A stretch of DNA of 64,000 bases from Candidatus Kaistella beijingensis (GCF_020084865.1 NZ_CP071953.1:2356001-2420000), one strand, 5' to 3'; counted from the stretch's first letter, positions 53,799-63,714 are shown. Numbers and translations: made by a program. The notes: a model not told the origin generated them from the sequence alone.

Positions 53799-53840
53799 AT
53801 TTTCTAACAATTGCGCTTTTCATATAGCAACAATTTTTTC

Positions 53841-53848
53841 TATTTTTG
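53841..53848 (+). promoter_or_regulatory. -7 box for trmB
   Basis: TATTTTTG matches TAnnTTTG, 27 bp before the start codon. Confidence 0.5.
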
Positions 53849-53867
53849 TACGTTCTTTAAAGAATAA

Positions 53868-54545
53868 ATGGGTAAAAATAAACTGGCAAGATTTGCCGAA
53901 AACAAAACACTTCCTAACGTTTTTCAGCCTACACGGGATGAGGCACTCAATAATTTTCATTTAAAAGGTAAATGGAGAAGCGAAGTCTTTAAGAACCACA
54001 ACCCGATCGTTTTAGAGCTTGGTTGTGGGAAAGGAGAGTATTCTGTAGGTTTGGCAAAAGCATTCCCTGAGAAAAATTTTATCGGAATTGATATTAAAGG
54101 TGCCCGTTTTTGGTTCGGCGCTAAAGAAGCTGTTGAGAATAATCTGAATAATGCAGCATTTTTAAGAACTCAAATAGAACTTGTTGATTGCTTTTTCGAT
54201 CATGATGAGGTGGATGAAATATGGATTACTTTTCCCGATCCGCAAATCAAATACCGCAGAACAAAGCACAGAATGACGCATCCCGATTTCCTGGAACGCT
54301 ACAAAAAAATCTTAAAGAAGGATGGAATCATGCACCTGAAAACCGATTCCGAATTTCTGCATGGCTATACTTTGGGTTTGCTTCAGGGAGCAGGACACGA
54401 AATTATTTCAGCACACCACGATATTTACGGAGCGCCGGAATATGAACCGGGAACTCCGCTTTTAAGGGAAATAAAAACATACTATGAAGGTTTGTTTTCC
54501 GCAAAAGGAAAAACGATTACCTATATTAAATTCAGAATTAAATAA
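53868..54545 (+). CDS. trmB: tRNA (guanine-N7-)-methyltransferase
   Basis: This 225-residue enzyme makes m7G46 in tRNA. The SAM motif VLELGCGKGEYSVGLA, FIGIDIKGAR, the conserved ITFPDPQIKYRRTKHRMTHP segment (about 123-142) and HLKTDSEFLHGYT are all present. It sits between two paralogous exported proteins, and is followed 28 bp later by the second of them, so those two genes are probably cotranscribed. Confidence 0.97.
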   Translation: MGKNKLARFAENKTLPNVFQPTRDEALNNFHLKGKWRSEVFKNHNPIVLELGCGKGEYSVGLAKAFPEKNFIGIDIKGARFWFGAKEAVENNLNNAAFLRTQIELVDCFFDHDEVDEIWITFPDPQIKYRRTKHRMTHPDFLERYKKILKKDGIMHLKTDSEFLHGYTLGLLQGAGHEIISAHHDIYGAPEYEPGTPLLREIKTYYEGLFSAKGKTITYIKFRIK

Positions 54546-54573
54546 ATACAAGAAACACCAGTCCCGTTCGTAC

Positions 54574-55230
54574 ATGAAAAAAACATTTTTTGCCGTAGCT
54601 TTTCTGACTCTGATGTCAGTTTCTGCACAGAAAAAAAATAATAACATTTTAGAAAGCTCCAATATTACCGAAATTGAGAATTTTCTGAAAAGCTCACATC
54701 CAGATGATCCCAGAAGAATAGTTTTGAAATCAAAACTCATTGCCCTTAAAAATTCGTCGTGGATGAAAAGCGGACAAAACCCCTACAAGACGGCAAAACC
54801 CGTAATTCTTGAAATTCCGAAAACCGTGGTTAAACAACAAAATAACGACGAGACCGAGGAATTTAAAAGACTAATCACATTGTCATCCACCGCCCATAAA
54901 GAAAAAACGGTAAAGTTACTTAACCAGCTTTTTGACAACGATATCACTTCAAAGGAAGCTATTCTGCTCGTTCAAAATAATTCCGACTGCAATATGATTG
55001 TAAGAATTCAGGGAGCGGAATTTTATAATCTGGCTGTCCCAGCTCACGGTGAAAACTCGTTGGTGGTAAAGAAAGGGGATTATCAACTGTTAAGCAATGT
55101 TTGTGACGCAAAGTATTCTTCCTTAAAAAATATTGGGAAAAACATGTTGGTGATTTTAAATAATCCCGTTGTTTCAAATTCGCCCAACAGTTATGTACAG
55201 AAAAACAATCCTGCCGCTTGGCAGAAATAA
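54574..55230 (+). CDS. DUF6759-like exported protein, paralogue 2
   Basis: From the Met at 54574 the protein is 218 residues with a signal peptide (MKKTFFAVAFLTLMSVSAQ). It shares blocks with the protein at 52992: ITEIENFLKSSHPDDPRR, HKEKTVKLLNQLFDNDITSKE, NNSDCNMIVRIQG, LAVPAHGENSLVVKKGDY. The linker is shorter. The upstream open frame overlaps trmB and is not used. Function unknown; it ends in a Pro/Asn-rich tail and a terminator. Confidence 0.75.
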   Translation: MKKTFFAVAFLTLMSVSAQKKNNNILESSNITEIENFLKSSHPDDPRRIVLKSKLIALKNSSWMKSGQNPYKTAKPVILEIPKTVVKQQNNDETEEFKRLITLSSTAHKEKTVKLLNQLFDNDITSKEAILLVQNNSDCNMIVRIQGAEFYNLAVPAHGENSLVVKKGDYQLLSNVCDAKYSSLKNIGKNMLVILNNPVVSNSPNSYVQKNNPAAWQK

Positions 55231-55254
55231 ATTAACCAAATTCCTCTACATAAA

Positions 55255-55285
55255 AAAAGGTTCAGAAAATTTTCTGAGCCTTTTT
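55255..55285 (+). terminator. Terminator after the second DUF6759-like gene
   Basis: AAGGTTCAGAAAA / TTTTCTGAGCCTT followed by T residues. Confidence 0.85.
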
Positions 55286-55502
55286 CAGTGAAGTATAAAA
55301 TTGGAGTCTTTTACTGTACCTGTTCGGTCTTTTAGATTATCGATCAGGTTCCGAACGTTAAATTTAGCGTTGCATAACGTCAAATTTGGGGTTCGGTATA
55401 TGTATTTTAGGGTTTGGAACGTATAATTTCCCGGTCGATAACGCCATCTTTTACGTTGTTTAAAGATTAAGAGGTATTTTTAACGTACATCGCTAAAAGC
55501 AA

Positions 55503-55531
55503 AAACCGTCTCAAAACTTTTGAGACGGTTT
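55503..55531 (-). terminator. rpsB terminator
   Basis: A perfect 14-bp stem AAACCGTCTCAAAA / TTTTGAGACGGTTT with a 1-nt loop; on the minus strand a T tract follows. It lies only 28 bp after the rpsB stop. Confidence 0.9.
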
Positions 55532-55559
55532 CCTATTATTTTTGAAATATCCTAGAGGA

Positions 55560-56327
55560 TTATTCCGCTGCGTTGTCGAAATCAGCATCTGCATCAGCAG
55601 TTACTTTTTCTCCTTCTTCTTTAGATTTTTCTTTGTCTGCCTTTCTTTGAGAAAGCCCTTCCTTAATCGAATCAGATACCACGCTCAAAATCATGTCGAT
55701 TGATTTTGAAGCATCGTCGTTCCCTGGAATTACGTAATCTACTTTTCTTGGGTCAGAGTTGGTATCAACGATTGCGAAAACTGGGATTCCCAATTTTTTA
55801 GCCTCAGTTACCGCGATGTGCTCGCTCATGATATCCACTACGAAAAGTGCTGAAGGAAGACGTACCATGTCTGCGATTGAACCTAAGTTTTTCTCCAAGT
55901 TAGCTCTTTGACGGTCAACTTGTAGTCTTTCCTTTTTAGATAAAGTTTCGAAAGTTCCGTCCTTCTTCATTTTATCAATGTGGTTCATTTTCTTAACCGC
56001 TTTACGGATGGTAACGAAATTCGTCAACATTCCACCCGGCCATCTTTCAGTAATATAAGGCATGTTCAGTTCTGAAGCGTGTTTTGCAACTACTTCTTTC
56101 GCTTGTTTCTTAGTTGCTACGAAAAGAACTTTTTTACCTGCAGAAGTGATTTTTTCCAAAGCGTTACAAGCTTCGTCCAATTTCACTGCTGTTTTATGTA
56201 AATCTACGATGTGAATACCGTTTTTCTCCATAAAAATGTATGGAGCCATATTTGGATTCCACTTTCTGGTCATGTGACCGAAGTGTACACCTGCCTCTAA
56301 AAGGTCTTTAACATTTGCTTTAGCCAT
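55560..56327 (-). CDS. rpsB: Ribosomal protein S2
   Basis: The 255-residue protein has the S2 hallmarks: MTRKWNPNMAPYIFMEKNGIHIVDL, TERWPGGMLTNFVTI and DTNSDPRKVDYVIPGNDDASKSI. The C-terminus has an acidic, low-complexity extension (about 230-255). It is the last gene of the rplM-rpsI-rpsB run; the usual partner tsf (elongation factor Ts) does not follow, since a terminator comes directly after the stop. The spacer to rpsI is 210 bp and contains repeats with GCTTTCAGC and GCTGAAAGC. Confidence 0.98.
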   Translation of the reverse strand: MAKANVKDLLEAGVHFGHMTRKWNPNMAPYIFMEKNGIHIVDLHKTAVKLDEACNALEKITSAGKKVLFVATKKQAKEVVAKHASELNMPYITERWPGGMLTNFVTIRKAVKKMNHIDKMKKDGTFETLSKKERLQVDRQRANLEKNLGSIADMVRLPSALFVVDIMSEHIAVTEAKKLGIPVFAIVDTNSDPRKVDYVIPGNDDASKSIDMILSVVSDSIKEGLSQRKADKEKSKEEGEKVTADADADFDNAAE

Positions 56328-56537
56328 GTTTCTTTTTTGTTTTTAGTTTACGTTCCGCTTTTTGCAATCAACTTTTCTTTAGATGGGAGAAAAGTTTGGA
56401 TGCTAAACTAAACGGGGCAATTTTGTTAATGCTTTCAGCTTTCGGCAATTTGCTTTCAGCTTGAGCGTAATAATTTAAAAATTTTTGAATAATATTTGTA
56501 AAGCCAACAGCTGTTTGCTGAAAGCCGATTGCAAATA

Positions 56538-56924
56538 TTAACGTTTCGAGAATTGGAATCTCTTTCTTGCTTTTTTCTGTCCTGGTTTCTTTCTTTCCAC
56601 CATTCTAGCGTCTCTTGTAAGCAATCCGTGAGGTTTCAACAACCCTCTGAATTCTTCGTTGATATCGCACAATGCTCTGGAAAGTCCCATTCTGATTGCT
56701 TCAGCCTGACCTGTAATTCCACCACCGAAAACGTTCACTGTTACGTCGTACTGACCTACAGTTTCAGTTAGCAAAAATGGCTGGTTGATTTTGTACACCA
56801 ACACGTCAGTTCCGAAGTACTCTTTAGAGTCTTTTTTGTTTATCGTGATGTTTCCAGAACCTGGTCTCACGTAAACTCTTGCTACAGAAGTTTTTCTTCT
56901 TCCGATTTTGTGAACTATTGACAT
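56538..56924 (-). CDS. rpsI: Ribosomal protein S9
   Basis: The 128-residue protein has the typical S9 motifs [17 protein letters not shown] at the N-terminus, [19 protein letters not shown] in the middle and the basic [17 protein letters not shown] tail that reaches the ribosomal P site. It starts 5 bp after rplM. Confidence 0.99.
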   Translation of the reverse strand: MSIVHKIGRRKTSVARVYVRPGSGNITINKKDSKEYFGTDVLVYKINQPFLLTETVGQYDVTVNVFGGGITGQAEAIRMGLSRALCDINEEFRGLLKPHGLLTRDARMVERKKPGQKKARKRFQFSKR

Positions 56925-56929
56925 ATTAA

Positions 56930-57385
56930 TTATTTGAATTCGTTAATATTAATTACTTTTGGCTGTTGAGCTTCATGTTTGTGTTCAGTTCCTTCATATA
57001 AATAAAGGTTTTTGAACAATGTAGATCCCAATCTGTTTTTCGGAAGCATTCCTTTCACAGATTTTTCCAATACTTTCAAAGAATCTTTTTTCTGAAGTTC
57101 AAGAGCAGTCATTGACTTTTGACCACCTGGATAACCAGTATGCCAAATGTAAGTTTTGTCGGCCCACTTGTTTCCGGAAAGGGTAACTTTCCCAGCATTC
57201 AAAACGATTACGTTGTCTCCACAATCTGCGTGAGGCGTAAAATTCGTCTTGTGCTTTCCTCTCAAAATCTTTGCAACCTTGGAAGCAAGTCTTCCTAAAG
57301 GTTGTCCTTCAGCGTCTACCACAACCCATTCTTTATTAGCGGTAGCTTTGTTAGCTGAAACGGTTTTGTAACTTAATGTATTCAC
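56930..57385 (-). CDS. rplM: Ribosomal protein L13
   Basis: The 151-residue protein shows the L13 pattern: [46 protein letters not shown] and the conserved [23 protein letters not shown] near the end. It is first in the rplM-rpsI-rpsB run and preceded by a -7 box. Confidence 0.99.
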   Translation of the reverse strand: MNTLSYKTVSANKATANKEWVVVDAEGQPLGRLASKVAKILRGKHKTNFTPHADCGDNVIVLNAGKVTLSGNKWADKTYIWHTGYPGGQKSMTALELQKKDSLKVLEKSVKGMLPKNRLGSTLFKNLYLYEGTEHKHEAQQPKVININEFK

Positions 57386-57430
57386 ACTTTATCGTTTACG
57401 GTTAAACATAATTTTCCCTTTAAGGGTGTG

Positions 57431-57438
57431 CAAAGGTA
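57431..57438 (-). promoter_or_regulatory. -7 box for rplM
   Basis: TACCTTTG on the minus strand matches TAnnTTTG, 46 bp before the rplM start codon. Confidence 0.6.
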
Positions 57439-57473
57439 TGGATTTTTTTTAAACCTAGAAAATTGTTTTGATT

Positions 57474-57806
57474 TTATTTTCGAAGCGACTTCGATGTTCT
57501 GAAACTCGCAATCAAATAATACGCAACAAAAACGGTTGAAAATTTGATGACCGATGGAACAACTTGTTCAAAATCAAAAATCAACAATCCTACCGCAACC
57601 AAAACTGCCATCGCTAAAAAGGAAATCAAAAATTTTTGCGGCAAAGAGAATTTCTCATTATCTAAAAAATAAGCAATTCCCCAAGCTGAACCGAAGGAAA
57701 GTCCGTAGTACAAATCAAGTTTCCAGCCTTGGCTTCCCAAAAGAAAATAATTCAGTAAAAAACTGATGGCTGTTCCTAATAGTAAATAGATGATTGCGCG
57801 TTGCAT
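57474..57806 (-). CDS. Small membrane protein of unknown function
   Basis: This 110-residue protein has four predicted helices (about 3-24, 32-47, 58-77, 84-101) joined by short loops, with a basic C-terminus (SFRTSKSLRK). I do not recognise the family. It is divergent from the isobutyryl-CoA mutase gene, 126 bp away, and is followed by rplM on the same strand. Confidence 0.7.
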   Translation of the reverse strand: MQRAIIYLLLGTAISFLLNYFLLGSQGWKLDLYYGLSFGSAWGIAYFLDNEKFSLPQKFLISFLAMAVLVAVGLLIFDFEQVVPSVIKFSTVFVAYYLIASFRTSKSLRK

Positions 57807-57895
57807 TATTGTATTGTTTCTGCAAAAATACTCTTTTCCGTCAATGTCATATAGTCAAATTTCAGCCAAATTTTTAATACTTCTACAAGAATCCT

Positions 57896-57903
57896 TATCT
57901 TTG
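57896..57903 (+). promoter_or_regulatory. -7 box for the isobutyryl-CoA mutase gene
   Basis: TATCTTTG matches TAnnTTTG, 29 bp before the start codon. Confidence 0.6.
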
Positions 57904-57932
57904 AAAAATCCACAAAAATTTCAATTTTCTTT

Positions 57933-60900
57933 ATGGAAACCTCAAAATACGAACCTAAAAACAAAGTAAGAATCGTAACTGCGGCATCGCTTTTCGACGG
58001 TCACGATGCCGCAATCAATATTATGCGCCGCGTCATCCAAGGAACAGGTTGCGAAGTGATACATCTCGGTCACGATAAATCTGCGGAAGAAGTCGTAAAT
58101 ACGGCAATTCAGGAAGATGCGAATGCGATTGCCTTAACCTCTTATCAAGGTGGACACAACGAATATTTCAAGTATATTTATGACCTTTTGCGTGAAAAAG
58201 GCGCTTCACAAATCAAAATTTTTGGCGGCGGAGGCGGTGTAATTTTGCCGGAAGAAATCAAAGATTTAATGAATTACGGAATTGATCGAATTTATTCTCC
58301 GGACGATGGTCGCGAACTTGGTTTGCAGGGAATGATTGATGATTTGGTGAAAAAATCCGATTTCGCAACGGGAGAAAATGTTACTGTTGAAAGTTTAGAT
58401 AAAATCAAATTTGAAGATTCAAAATCCATCGCAGAAGTGATTTCAGCAGTGGAAAATTTTTCTGATGAAAAACCAGATTTGGTAAACGCGATCGATGAAA
58501 AAGCAAATGGTTCAATGATTCCCATTATAGGAATCACGGGAACTGGAGGTGCAGGAAAATCTTCATTGACCGATGAATTAGTTCGTAGATTTTTGCGTTC
58601 AAATCCAGATAAAAAAATTGCCATTATTTCCGTCGATCCTTCCAAAAAGAAAACGGGAGGCGCACTTTTAGGCGACAGAATTCGTATGAATTCCATCAAC
58701 GATTCTCGTGTGTATATGCGTTCTATGGCGACACGTGAGAACAATGTTTCGGTTTCGCCTTACATTCATTCCGCCATTAATATTTTAAAAATTGCAAAAC
58801 CCGATGTGATTATTTTAGAAACTTCGGGAATTGGACAGTCCGGTTCGGAAATAACTGAAATTGCCGATGTTTCGATGTATGTAATGACGCCGGAATACGG
58901 TGCCTCCACGCAATTGGAAAAAATTGATATGTTGGATTATGCCGATTTAATCGCTTTAAATAAATCAGACAAACGCGGTGCTTTGGACGCACTTCAAGCC
59001 GTGAGAAAACAGTATCAAAGAAATCACTTGTTTTTTGATAAAACTTTGGAAGAAATGCCGGTTTTTTCCACAAAAGCAAATCAGTTCAACGATTGGGGAA
59101 CTACGGAACTGTATAATTCGCTGATTAAAAAAGTTAATGAAGTTATTCGGAAATCACGCTTCGACTCCGCTCAGCGTGATAATAAGAACGATCTCATCCT
59201 GAGCGAGGTCGAAGGATATTTTAACGAATATGTAGAACACAATGTTCAGGAAGAATCCACGATTATTCCGCCGAAAAGAGTTCGTTACCTTTCTGAAATT
59301 GTAGAAAATAATAAACAATATGACAAACAAGTTGAAGAACAGGCTTTAGTTGCTAAAAAAATGTATCTCATCGACGGAGCAAAAGCGCTAATTACCGATG
59401 ACGAACATACGCACGACAAACTTGAAAAAGTTTTCATCAAAGCAAAAAAAGAACTTTCTGAGGAAAATGTTTTTTTCCTGCAAGGTTGGCATAAATTCAA
59501 GGAGGAAATGAAAGAAGAAACTTTCACTTACCTCGTTCGTGGAAAGGAAATTAAAGTGGATACAAAATCCGAATCGCTTTCAGGATTGAAAATTCCAAAA
59601 ATTTCTTTGCCGAGATTTCAGGATTGGGGCGACCTTATCCGTTGGAAAGGACAGGAAAATGTTCCCGGACAATTTCCTTACACCGCCGGAATTTACCCTT
59701 TTAAAAGAACTGGAGAAGATCCCACGAGAATGTTCGCCGGAGAAGGCGGTCCAGAAAGAACAAACCGAAGATTCCATTATGTTTCTGCAGAAATGCCTGC
59801 GAAAAGACTTTCTACGGCTTTTGATTCCGTGACTTTATACGGACAAGATCCAGCTTTTCCGCCCGATATTTATGGAAAAATTGGAAATGCGGGAGTTTCC
59901 ATCGCGACTTTGGATGATGCGAAAAAACTCTATTCCGGTTTTGATTTGATTAATGCAATGACTTCGGTCTCGATGACGATTAATGGTCCCGCTCCGATGT
60001 TGTTGGCATTTTTTATGAATGCCGCAATCGACCAAAACTGTGAAAAATACATCGAAGAAAATAATCTTTGGGATAAAGTTGAACAAAAACTCAAAGAAAA
60101 ATTTGATGATAAAGGTTTGAAAAGACCTTCCTATAATGGTGAATTACCGCCTTCCAATAATGCTTTAGGATTAAAATTATTAGGAATTACCGGTGATGAA
60201 ATTTTAGATGTGGAAACTTACGCCAAAATAAAGGCTGAAACCATTGCAACGGTTCGTGGAACGGTTCAAGCCGATATTTTGAAGGAAGACCAAGCGCAAA
60301 ATACCTGTATTTTCTCTACGGAATTTGCCTTGAGATTAATGGGCGATGTTCAGGAATATTTCATCAAAGAAAAAGTTCGGAATTTCTATTCGGTTTCTAT
60401 TTCCGGTTATCACATTGCAGAAGCAGGAGCCAATCCAATTTCGCAACTCGCGTTCACACTTGCCAATGGTTTTACTTATGTGGAATATTATTTGAGCCGT
60501 GGAATGAATATCAACGATTTTGCTCCGAATTTATCCTTCTTTTTCTCCAACGGAATTGATCCGGAATACGCCGTAATTGGTCGTGTTGCTCGTAGAATTT
60601 GGGCAAAAGCGATGAAGGAAAAATACCACGCCAACGAAAGAAGTCAGATGTTAAAATACCACATCCAAACTTCCGGACGCTCGCTTCACGCACAGGAAAT
60701 TGATTTCAACGATATCAGAACCACACTTCAAGCGTTGTATGCGATTTATGATAACTGTAACTCGCTTCACACGAATGCGTACGATGAGGCCATTACAACT
60801 CCAACCGAAGAATCCGTTCGTAGAGCAATGGCGATTCAGTTGATCATCAACAAAGAACTCGGTTTAGCGAAAAATGAAAATCCGTTACAAGGTTCTTTCA

Positions 60901-61355
60901 TTATTGAAGAATTAACAGATTTGGTGGAAGAAGCAGTCTATGCGGAATTTGACCGAATTACAGAAAGAGGCGGCGTGCTTGGAGCGATGGAAACGATGTA
61001 TCAACGCTCGAAAATCCAAGAAGAATCCATGCATTACGAATGGCTGAAACACACCGGAGAATACCCAATCATTGGCGTGAATACTTTCCTTGGAAAAGAT
61101 GGGTCGCCAACGATTTTACCGAGAGAAGTGATTCGTTCTACCGAAGAAGAAAAGCAATTGCAGATTTCCAATTTGGAAAATTTCCAGAAATCCCACGCCG
61201 ACAAATCGGGTGAAATGTTGGAAAAGTTACAGAAAGCCGCCATCAATCAGGAAAATTTATTTGAAGTGATGATGGAAGCCGGAAAATATTGTTCACTCGG
61301 ACAGATTACCAATGCGCTGTTTGAAGTGGGCGGAAAGTATCGCCGTAACATGTAA
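57933..61355 (+). CDS. icmF: Fused isobutyryl-CoA mutase (IcmF-type)
   Basis: This 1140-residue protein joins three parts that are separate in methylmalonyl-CoA mutases. First is a B12-binding domain with DGHDAAI and SYQGGHNEY (about 1-140). Then comes a MeaB-like GTPase chaperone with Walker [10 protein letters not shown] (about 203-211). Last is the substrate-binding TIM barrel, with [19 protein letters not shown] and [19 protein letters not shown]. IcmF interconverts isobutyryl-CoA and butyryl-CoA using adenosylcobalamin; some homologues act on other acyl-CoAs. Residues about 409-427 ([19 protein letters not shown]) come from a palindromic repeat inserted in frame between the GTPase and the linker. 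The cobalamin adenosyltransferase at 38.0 kb would supply the cofactor. Confidence 0.93.
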   Translation: METSKYEPKNKVRIVTAASLFDGHDAAINIMRRVIQGTGCEVIHLGHDKSAEEVVNTAIQEDANAIALTSYQGGHNEYFKYIYDLLREKGASQIKIFGGGGGVILPEEIKDLMNYGIDRIYSPDDGRELGLQGMIDDLVKKSDFATGENVTVESLDKIKFEDSKSIAEVISAVENFSDEKPDLVNAIDEKANGSMIPIIGITGTGGAGKSSLTDELVRRFLRSNPDKKIAIISVDPSKKKTGGALLGDRIRMNSINDSRVYMRSMATRENNVSVSPYIHSAINILKIAKPDVIILETSGIGQSGSEITEIADVSMYVMTPEYGASTQLEKIDMLDYADLIALNKSDKRGALDALQAVRKQYQRNHLFFDKTLEEMPVFSTKANQFNDWGTTELYNSLIKKVNEVIRKSRFDSAQRDNKNDLILSEVEGYFNEYVEHNVQEESTIIPPKRVRYLSEIVENNKQYDKQVEEQALVAKKMYLIDGAKALITDDEHTHDKLEKVFIKAKKELSEENVFFLQGWHKFKEEMKEETFTYLVRGKEIKVDTKSESLSGLKIPKISLPRFQDWGDLIRWKGQENVPGQFPYTAGIYPFKRTGEDPTRMFAGEGGPERTNRRFHYVSAEMPAKRLSTAFDSVTLYGQDPAFPPDIYGKIGNAGVSIATLDDAKKLYSGFDLINAMTSVSMTINGPAPMLLAFFMNAAIDQNCEKYIEENNLWDKVEQKLKEKFDDKGLKRPSYNGELPPSNNALGLKLLGITGDEILDVETYAKIKAETIATVRGTVQADILKEDQAQNTCIFSTEFALRLMGDVQEYFIKEKVRNFYSVSISGYHIAEAGANPISQLAFTLANGFTYVEYYLSRGMNINDFAPNLSFFFSNGIDPEYAVIGRVARRIWAKAMKEKYHANERSQMLKYHIQTSGRSLHAQEIDFNDIRTTLQALYAIYDNCNSLHTNAYDEAITTPTEESVRRAMAIQLIINKELGLAKNENPLQGSFIIEELTDLVEEAVYAEFDRITERGGVLGAMETMYQRSKIQEESMHYEWLKHTGEYPIIGVNTFLGKDGSPTILPREVIRSTEEEKQLQISNLENFQKSHADKSGEMLEKLQKAAINQENLFEVMMEAGKYCSLGQITNALFEVGGKYRRNM
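59154..59214. repeat. In-frame palindromic repeat in the isobutyryl-CoA mutase gene
   Basis: The left arm (59158-59180) matches the FDSAQ repeat of clpB and the GIY-YIG unit; the right arm CTGAGCGAGGTCGAAG (59199-59214) is its inverted copy with 2 mismatches in 16. TCACGC and GCGTGA (59154 and 59174) form an inner palindrome. Confidence 0.85.
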
Positions 61356-61389
61356 TTTTGAATTTCGAATTATAGAATTTAATTACGAT

Positions 61390-61420
61390 AAAATCTCCAG
61401 AAAATTTTCTGGAGATTTTT
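61390..61420 (+). terminator. Terminator of the isobutyryl-CoA mutase gene
   Basis: A perfect 14-bp stem AAATCTCCAGAAAA / TTTTCTGGAGATTT followed by T residues, 35 bp after the stop. Confidence 0.9.
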
Positions 61421-61442
61421 CTGCCAAAGATCATATTTCTTC

Positions 61443-61475
61443 TTTGTAACAATGTCGGAATAATTTTTATCTTTA
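61443..61475 (+). promoter_or_regulatory. Promoter of the unknown exported protein gene
   Basis: TTTG (61443-61446), 21 bp, then TATCTTTA (61468-61475), one base off TAnnTTTG, 23 bp before the start codon. Confidence 0.5.
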
Positions 61476-61497
61476 ACGATTAAGAAAAAATGATTTT

Positions 61498-62523
61498 ATG
61501 AAAAAATTTAGTTTAATTTTTGCCTTATTAATTACAGGTTTTACCTTTTCACAAAACAGAATCGAAGATTTCCAAGTAACTTTACCCGAAACAAAAGTTC
61601 CGAACAGCCTCTACAAAACCTTGAAACTTGTTGATGCCAGAATTGACTCTACCAACATGGGAATTGTACAGAAAGGCGCATTCAACGCAAAAGCGAAAGT
61701 TGTTCCTACAGTTTCTTTGCGCAAACAATTGCAGAGCGTGTTGGATGCCCAAAACGGAACTGATGCCCAAAATGGTGAAATGCTCCTATATTTAAAACAA
61801 TTTTCGTTTGCAGAAGTAACGGGCGCAGTTAGCGAGAAAGGTTATTGCTACGTTCAAGGTTTTCTTTTTGGAAAAAATGCCGACGGAACATACAGTTCGC
61901 TTGATAAAATTGATCAGGTTATTTTACATTCATCATTGGATGTAACGAAAGCGACGATGAAGAAAGGCAGCGAAATGATTTCCAACTTCATCGCAAAAAA
62001 CGCGACCAAAACTCCGGCTACAGCAGATAAATATACTTATGCCGAAATTAAAAATTATGACCAGATTGTAAAGGGGAAATATCCACTTTATGCGAACAGC
62101 ACTTTAACCGACGGACTTTACACCGGATTTGAAAGTTTCAGAAACCAAATTCCTGCGTCGGAAACTTTTACAAGCGTGAAATTCGGTCCGGATAACAGCA
62201 AAATTGTAAAAATATATACCAACCAAACCGGAAAAGATAAAGAAATACAAAAAGATCAATATTATGCATTGATTGATAAAGGCATACCGTACATTTATTC
62301 GGATTTGGACAATGGTTTTCTTAAAATGAATCGGGGTGAGGGAAATGAGTTGTATTATCAGGCAAGAGCAAAAGCGACTGCAAAAACAGGAAATGTGGTT
62401 ATGGCGAGTGCATTTTTTGGAATTATTGGCGGCTTGATTGCTTCTGACGCAAGTGCAAAATTTGACATGAAACTAGATTACCTGAATGGTGCCCCAATAC
62501 CAATAAGAGAGGTGAAAAAATAA
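61498..62523 (+). CDS. Exported protein of unknown function
   Basis: This 341-residue protein has a signal peptide (MKKFSLIFALLITGFTFSQ). The mature part has a mixed alpha/beta pattern with no recognisable catalytic motif. Near the C-terminus is a hydrophobic glycine-containing segment (VVMASAFFGIIGGLIASDASA, about 300-320) that could be a membrane hairpin. There is no T9SS domain. It stands between two terminators with its own -33/-7 promoter, so it is a single-gene unit. Confidence 0.7.
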   Translation: MKKFSLIFALLITGFTFSQNRIEDFQVTLPETKVPNSLYKTLKLVDARIDSTNMGIVQKGAFNAKAKVVPTVSLRKQLQSVLDAQNGTDAQNGEMLLYLKQFSFAEVTGAVSEKGYCYVQGFLFGKNADGTYSSLDKIDQVILHSSLDVTKATMKKGSEMISNFIAKNATKTPATADKYTYAEIKNYDQIVKGKYPLYANSTLTDGLYTGFESFRNQIPASETFTSVKFGPDNSKIVKIYTNQTGKDKEIQKDQYYALIDKGIPYIYSDLDNGFLKMNRGEGNELYYQARAKATAKTGNVVMASAFFGIIGGLIASDASAKFDMKLDYLNGAPIPIREVKK

Positions 62524-62532
62524 AATAAACAG

Positions 62533-62563
62533 AAAATCTTCCGAAAATTCGGGAGATTTTTTT
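62533..62563 (+). terminator. Terminator of the unknown exported protein gene
   Basis: AATCTTCCGAA / TTCGGGAGATT (one G-U pair) followed by T residues. Confidence 0.85.
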
Positions 62564-62572
62564 GCTAATAAT

Positions 62573-62580
62573 TATCTTTG
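62573..62580 (+). promoter_or_regulatory. -7 box for the serine hydrolase lipoprotein
   Basis: TATCTTTG matches TAnnTTTG, 18 bp before the start codon at 62599. Confidence 0.5.
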
Positions 62581-62598
62581 ACAAATCAAAACACAAAT

Positions 62599-63714
62599 AT
62601 GATTTTCAACAGAGTTTTCTTGCTTTTAATCCCAATTTTCATTATTTCCTGCAAATCCGAGGCAGAAAAAATTTCAGAAAGAAACTTAATTATAGATTCC
62701 ACGATCATCGCTTTCCAAAAAAAATTATTGAAAACAGAGATTAATTCGGTTTTTGAGAAAAATCATTTTAACGGAAGCATTTCGGTCTTTCAAAATGGTG
62801 AAAAATTGTATGAAAAGGAAAACGGTTTCGAAAATTTTAAGACAAAATCCAAAATCGACAGCAATTCGGTTTTTGCGATTGGTTCGCTGTCGAAGCAATT
62901 TACAGCGGTTTTAGTTTTGCTTCAAGAAGAGCAGGGGAAATTGAAAATTAACGATAAGGTTTCAAAGTATTTGGTTGAATTTCAGCCGAAAGAATTTGAA
63001 AATATCACGATTCAACAACTGTTAAATCATACTTCCGGATTGAACGATTTCGGAAGCGGCTTGCATTCAAAGCCTGGAAAAGAATTCAATTATTCCAATA
63101 AAGGTTTCCGGAACTTAGGGGAGTTGGTCGAGAAAGTTTCAGGGAAATCTTACGATGAAAATGCCAAAGAACTTTTTGCAAAAGCGGGAATGAAAAATTC
63201 TTCCACCCCAAATTTATTTCAGGGAAAGGATTTTGCAGGGGCGTACACAGGAAATTCCAATAATTTTCAGAAGATAGAAAACATGCCGAAACGACTTGCT
63301 GACAAAGAGATTTCAGTTGCTGCAGGTGGAATTTTATCCACCGTTCCCGATCTTCACCGATGGAATGATGCGCTTTACAACGGCAGAATTCTAAAACCCG
63401 AATCACTTCAAAAATTCATGGAAAAATCTTCCGGTAGAAATCATCCGATTTTAGGAAAAATGGGTTACGGTTTTGGAATTATGATGAATCCGCAAAAACC
63501 GGTCGCGTATTTTCATACAGGTTACGTGAAAGGTTCGCCGTCGCTGAATATTTACTATCCCGAAACCAAAACTTCCGTAATTATTTTGTCCAATATTGCC
63601 GATGAAAGCAAAGGAAAAGATGCGATTTTCATCCCACACAAAGAAGTGAAAAAATTAACGGATGCGATTGAAAGTTCGGTCGCTGAATTGAGGAAAGAGA
63701 TGATTAAGATTTGA
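62599..63714 (+). CDS. Serine hydrolase lipoprotein (class C beta-lactamase-like)
   Basis: From the Met at 62599 the protein is 371 residues with a lipoprotein signal (MIFNRVFLLLIPIFIISC, Cys18). The penicillin-binding-like catalytic motifs are SLSK in FAIGSLSKQFTAVLV, YSN in EFNYSNKGFR, and HTG in YFHTGYVKGSPS. Unlike the exported hydrolase at 40.9 kb it lacks extra beta domains. Substrates of such family members range from peptides to esters. A TTG seven codons upstream is in frame but overlaps the -7 box. Confidence 0.9.
   Translation: MIFNRVFLLLIPIFIISCKSEAEKISERNLIIDSTIIAFQKKLLKTEINSVFEKNHFNGSISVFQNGEKLYEKENGFENFKTKSKIDSNSVFAIGSLSKQFTAVLVLLQEEQGKLKINDKVSKYLVEFQPKEFENITIQQLLNHTSGLNDFGSGLHSKPGKEFNYSNKGFRNLGELVEKVSGKSYDENAKELFAKAGMKNSSTPNLFQGKDFAGAYTGNSNNFQKIENMPKRLADKEISVAAGGILSTVPDLHRWNDALYNGRILKPESLQKFMEKSSGRNHPILGKMGYGFGIMMNPQKPVAYFHTGYVKGSPSLNIYYPETKTSVIILSNIADESKGKDAIFIPHKEVKKLTDAIESSVAELRKEMIKI

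Larger units (their letters stand above)
55231..55559. other. Gene-free interval between convergent genes
   Basis: This 329-bp gap holds two terminators at its ends and an unexplained 200-bp middle with GTTCGG (55322), CCGAAC (55351) and GTTCGG (55391), and two near-identical 12-mers AACGTTAAATTT (55354) and AACGTCAAATTT (55376). No gene is visible. Confidence 0.6.
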
